This document shows, piece after piece, positions 60,601 to 64,000 of a stretch of DNA of 64,000 nucleotides. Positions within the stretch are counted from its first letter, which is position 1, and the number at the start of each line of letters is the position of its first letter. The notes beneath the pieces are model-generated. The model was not told the DNA's origin. It saw only the letters and a list, made by a program, of their open reading frames with translations, and searched no databases. The translations under genes were made by a program, and so were the position numbers. The DNA lies in NCBI RefSeq assembly GCF_047495875.1, contig NC_092459.1:15423795-15487794 (forward strand), in the 5' to 3' direction. The stretch comes from Pithys albifrons albifrons (taxonomy: Eukaryota; Chordata; Aves; Passeriformes; Thamnophilidae).

Positions 60601-63600
60601 ATGGTTAACTAAAACTGAAGGTCCAGTGAACCATTTATAGCCTTGTCTGATTTTAACTTAACTTTGTAATTTTAATATAAAAAACAATATTTTATCCCAA
60701 GGGACATTCCACTACCATATGCTGTTTAAATATTGAAACAGGCACGTTTTCATTGACCTTGTAGTAAATATGAGTGGGTTTAAGAAAATGTAGGAGAACT
60801 GCTTCCTAATCCAAGGTAAAAACCTCAAAGATCTAGCAGTCAGACCTTACTGTTTCCCATTTCCTGTGCAGTTGTCACTGTCGAAGCTGCTCTCTGCAGG
60901 TGGCAGTGCCTTGCTGCTACATGCCTACAGGGGATCCAAGGCTGCTGACAAGAGAAGGGATGTGCTTGCAGACACACAAAGAGGACATCAAGCAGAGTGG
61001 GTGGTGGAGGATGCTGGCAGCATCAAGAAAAAGAGACTGAAAATCCACAAACTGCAGGGGTGGAGGAACATAGGAGACACTTTTAGAAGCAAAAGAGGGA
61101 AAATCCAGATAAGGAAGCAGAAAAAGTGGAAGCTTCCCTTATGGTTGCTATAGAGGAAGGGAAAGAAAAGGAGGGGAACCAAGTGAAAGAATGAGGAATA
61201 TTTTTAAAGTCTTTCCCTGACATGACCCCATAAAGATGCAAAAAAGTGACAGGAGGCTGTTGACTGGTTTGCACCTACAGGAGTTATCTCTTATCTCACA
61301 GATTCATTAAGACCACACCTACTGAACATTTTCTGAGGATGGAAAATCTCAAATTTTCCCTTAATGGTTCATCTTAAAAGAACCTTGCAAATTGTACTCC
61401 AGCCTTTTGTGTGAGCACTTTCATAGCCCTTCAGCCCTCTTGCGTTTTCCAAAGAAAAGGAATGATTTCCTCTGAATTCATGATCACGCAGCTTATCACT
61501 TTGTTGCTTCTCTGAAGACATAGATGGCAAAGGATTTTAGGGACCAAATCAATGGAGTCTACATGGCAAAGCAATCTATGAGCACCTGAAAACAATCTGG
61601 CTTCTGTTAGTGAAAGGAATGTTTGGAGTCTTATATTTGTTGTCTGTCCAACTAATCTGATTATAAGATCACATCCTCATTCTCTGCTGAAGTTTTGGTG
61701 GTTTTGTTGTTGTGGTTGTTTGTTTTTTTTTAATTTGGTCTTTAGAGAAAGGAAAAGGAAGTAACATGAGGAGGTGAGAATGGAGGGTGGAGAATGAACT
61801 GACTTTTGCAAACTTGGAGATTTAACTAGAGTATTTTCACTGCAGATTTAAATTAATTTATTTCTAACTCATATGAAATATTAAGGGTTCTAATAAGTGG
61901 AGGGCTGCATTTCATTGCATAGTACCTTTTCTTGCATCCAAAAAATGTCCTTTAATATAATTGTTTACTAAATATCAAATAGTTATCTGGAGAGGGATTT
62001 GTTCCACAGACTGTAATTGTCTACTTGTTCATAGTATTTTAGTTGTCAGCTGTTTCTTGTCCTACTTTTGTTTAAGAGTTATTATTAAGCAGTTTAAGCA
62101 ATTATTAAGCAAAATTCTTCTGCTAAGAATTATGAAATAACTCTTTGCTTCCTAAACTAAATGGCTAATTTCACAGCTTCTTGTCAGAGTAGAGAGCTAT
62201 GTATCTTTCCCAGAGAAAGGGAATTGTGGGACTCACTAACAGACCTTAGGGAACTGGACAAATTGGCAGTGTACAAAACAGTTGCTCTGAAAACAATTGT
62301 GTCTCTAAACCATCAATTCTCATTCATATGTAATGTCATGATCCTGTTTCTACTGAAATAATTGGTAAAGCCTTTCCTAATTCCACTGGGACGAAGATTG
62401 GTCTTTTGGGCTTCCATTCTGCAAACGGGCATGCACATACTGAACAGACCTATTCACATGATTAAGTTAAGCATGCAAATAAGTCTTTTCACTTGCAGTT
62501 TGTACATTACTAATGTTTGGAAAGCGGAAGGGTTATCTTTCTTCTGGAAATCTTTGGTCTAAAAAATTCACTGTTTTCATTGACTGTAAATGAAAGATAT
62601 TGACTCATGAGTAGAAAACAGCCCATTTTTTGGGGTGTGTGACTTTTTGTTGTTTGTTTGGGGTTTTTTTGTTTGGTTGGGGTTTTTTAACCTTAAATAT
62701 AAGAAACTGTGGTTACAAAGAGCTTTTATCCCCACAGAAGTTAGTTGCAGGAAAAATTTCATTAAGTTATTTACTGGTCATGGCCCTGTTCCTCCTAGAT
62801 GGGTCTTGAAAATCCAGACACCCCTCAAGGAAATATTTAAATCAAGAAAAATCTATTTGAACAGAGTAATAAAAAAATATGTTCTACCAATATGACATTG
62901 TCCAAAATTAGTTGGTCAAAGTTAATATCCTTCCATGAACAGACAACTTTTTTGAGGCATCATGTAATATATATATAAAAAAAAGGTAAAATGATGAAAG
63001 GATTTTCTAGCTTTTGTATCTCATGCTACATGCTCTTTTCTTATATCTCTGCTCCTAAACCCCTCTACTCTAAAAATGAGTCACATCTCGTTTCCTCACC
63101 TTGCACTGGTTACTTGTACATATTAAATTTCTTGAAGTACATGAGTGCTCTGCCCACTAATCCCACTAAAATAGGAGGATTTATGCTAGCATTCCAGAAC
63201 TTGCATGAATGTAAATAACATCATTTTATATAAGTAAACAAGGTTGTCAGAGAATTTCTTTTTCCTCCCTGCTTTCCAGGAAATGTGGAATTTCTTTCTT
63301 TCAGCTAAAAGATTGACAGATATTGGAGCCACAAGCTAGTGAGTATTAGTATAGGGAAAAGGTGTAGGGTCAAGATAGATGGACTCTCAGCAATAGCTGG
63401 TGTAATTCTACCTGTTTTGAACAGGACAGAATTTGCCATCAGTGCCCTGCAGCCTGCACCTGACTCTGCTACTTGAAAAACTTTCTTCTGTTTCACAGTC
63501 TCTGATCTTCATAACTACGTATGAAGAACAGCTTTCATTTGAACTTCAGATGAGATGTCCTTGGACTTTAATGATAGGACAATAGGTGCAATTGGGGTTT

Positions 63601-64000
63601 TAGGAAACGAGAGCTCTTCCTCTAAATATTTAAAAATTAAAGAAAGTAGCAATGTGGAATTAGCTTTGCCTTGATGACACACATTGAGATAACCCACTTT
63701 CCAAAAGCAGGTACAGGTGAAGAATCAGATCAGTGTTTATTATGATTTTGTGTTCTTACCTCCATAGAGCAGGGTGCAGACTTCACACTGTAGAGCAAGA
63801 GGTGTCTGGCTCAATTTCCTAGGATATCAGCCTTCCCTGTTCTTTGCTGGTGGCACAAAAGAGCTATTGCCTTATTTATTAAACATAGACTTTAACAGAC
63901 TTCTGGGAAAAATGTTGTTGCCTGCAGAGAGCATTATGAATAGCTGTCCTTACAGCATTTCTGAACAAAACACAGTTTTCTCTTTCCAGAGCACTTTCGG

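Larger units (their letters stand above)
47505..64000. other. non-coding DNA
   Basis: About 16.5 kb with no recognised gene. It holds an AT-rich low-complexity stretch (49141-49252), a CAAA-rich stretch (54601-54658), and T/G-rich stretches (61692-61730, 62641-62690). Open frames reach 105 residues (59696-60013, minus) and match no family. Undetected small exons of a large gene cannot be excluded. Confidence 0.5.

Noticed and set aside
60866..61153. 95-codon basic open frame (Lys/Arg-rich)
   Set aside because: It does not begin at an ATG and resembles no family. The composition reflects A/G-rich sequence.

Overview
The window looks like a piece of a bird nuclear genome. It is AT-rich, has few repeats, and carries CR1 LINE fragments with the CR1-type 3' terminus (ATTCTATG-like octamers) near 34.77-35.01 kb (+), 46.16-47.50 kb (-) and a short remnant near 22.96 kb (+). 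I recognise no host protein-coding exon. Most open frames outside the provirus are short, begin at arbitrary codons and resemble no family I know.

The main object is a full-length endogenous retrovirus at 4031-12673 (8,643 bp). Two 552-bp LTRs, identical in my base-by-base reading, are flanked by a 4-bp duplication (CAAT). Between them lie a Lys-like primer-binding site, gag (810 codons), pol in the same frame after a single UGA, env (388 codons from its first ATG) and a polypurine tract. Protease, reverse transcriptase, RNase H and integrase active-site residues are all present, and no frame is broken. Matrix, capsid homology region, single zinc knuckle, termination-suppression layout, CXXC/CX6CC envelope and 4-bp duplication all place it with gammaretrovirus-like (class I) elements.

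Expression can be followed in the sequence. A TATA-box promoter in U3 lies downstream of a G-quadruplex motif. A leader runs to gag with no AUG other than a six-codon uORF in R. A splice donor at 4647/4648 and an acceptor at 10815/10816 would make an env mRNA whose first AUG after the junction is the env start. A predicted H-type pseudoknot starts five bases after the gag UGA and could drive readthrough into pol. The Env surface subunit is unusually small, and Gag carries a long Ala/Gly-rich insert.

Upstream (1-4030) is non-coding DNA with microsatellites and a GC-rich patch at about 700-1010 that holds a degenerate tRNA-Gln(CTG)-like sequence beside a 5S-rRNA-like sequence, both on the minus strand. 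Downstream (12674-64000) is mostly unremarkable non-coding DNA with an L2-like LINE tail near 13.1 kb, a LINE reverse-transcriptase scrap near 17.2 kb, the CR1 copies, simple repeats, a hairpin pair near 19.1 kb, a G-quadruplex motif at 19.79 kb and a pyrimidine-biased tract at about 31.1-32.6 kb.
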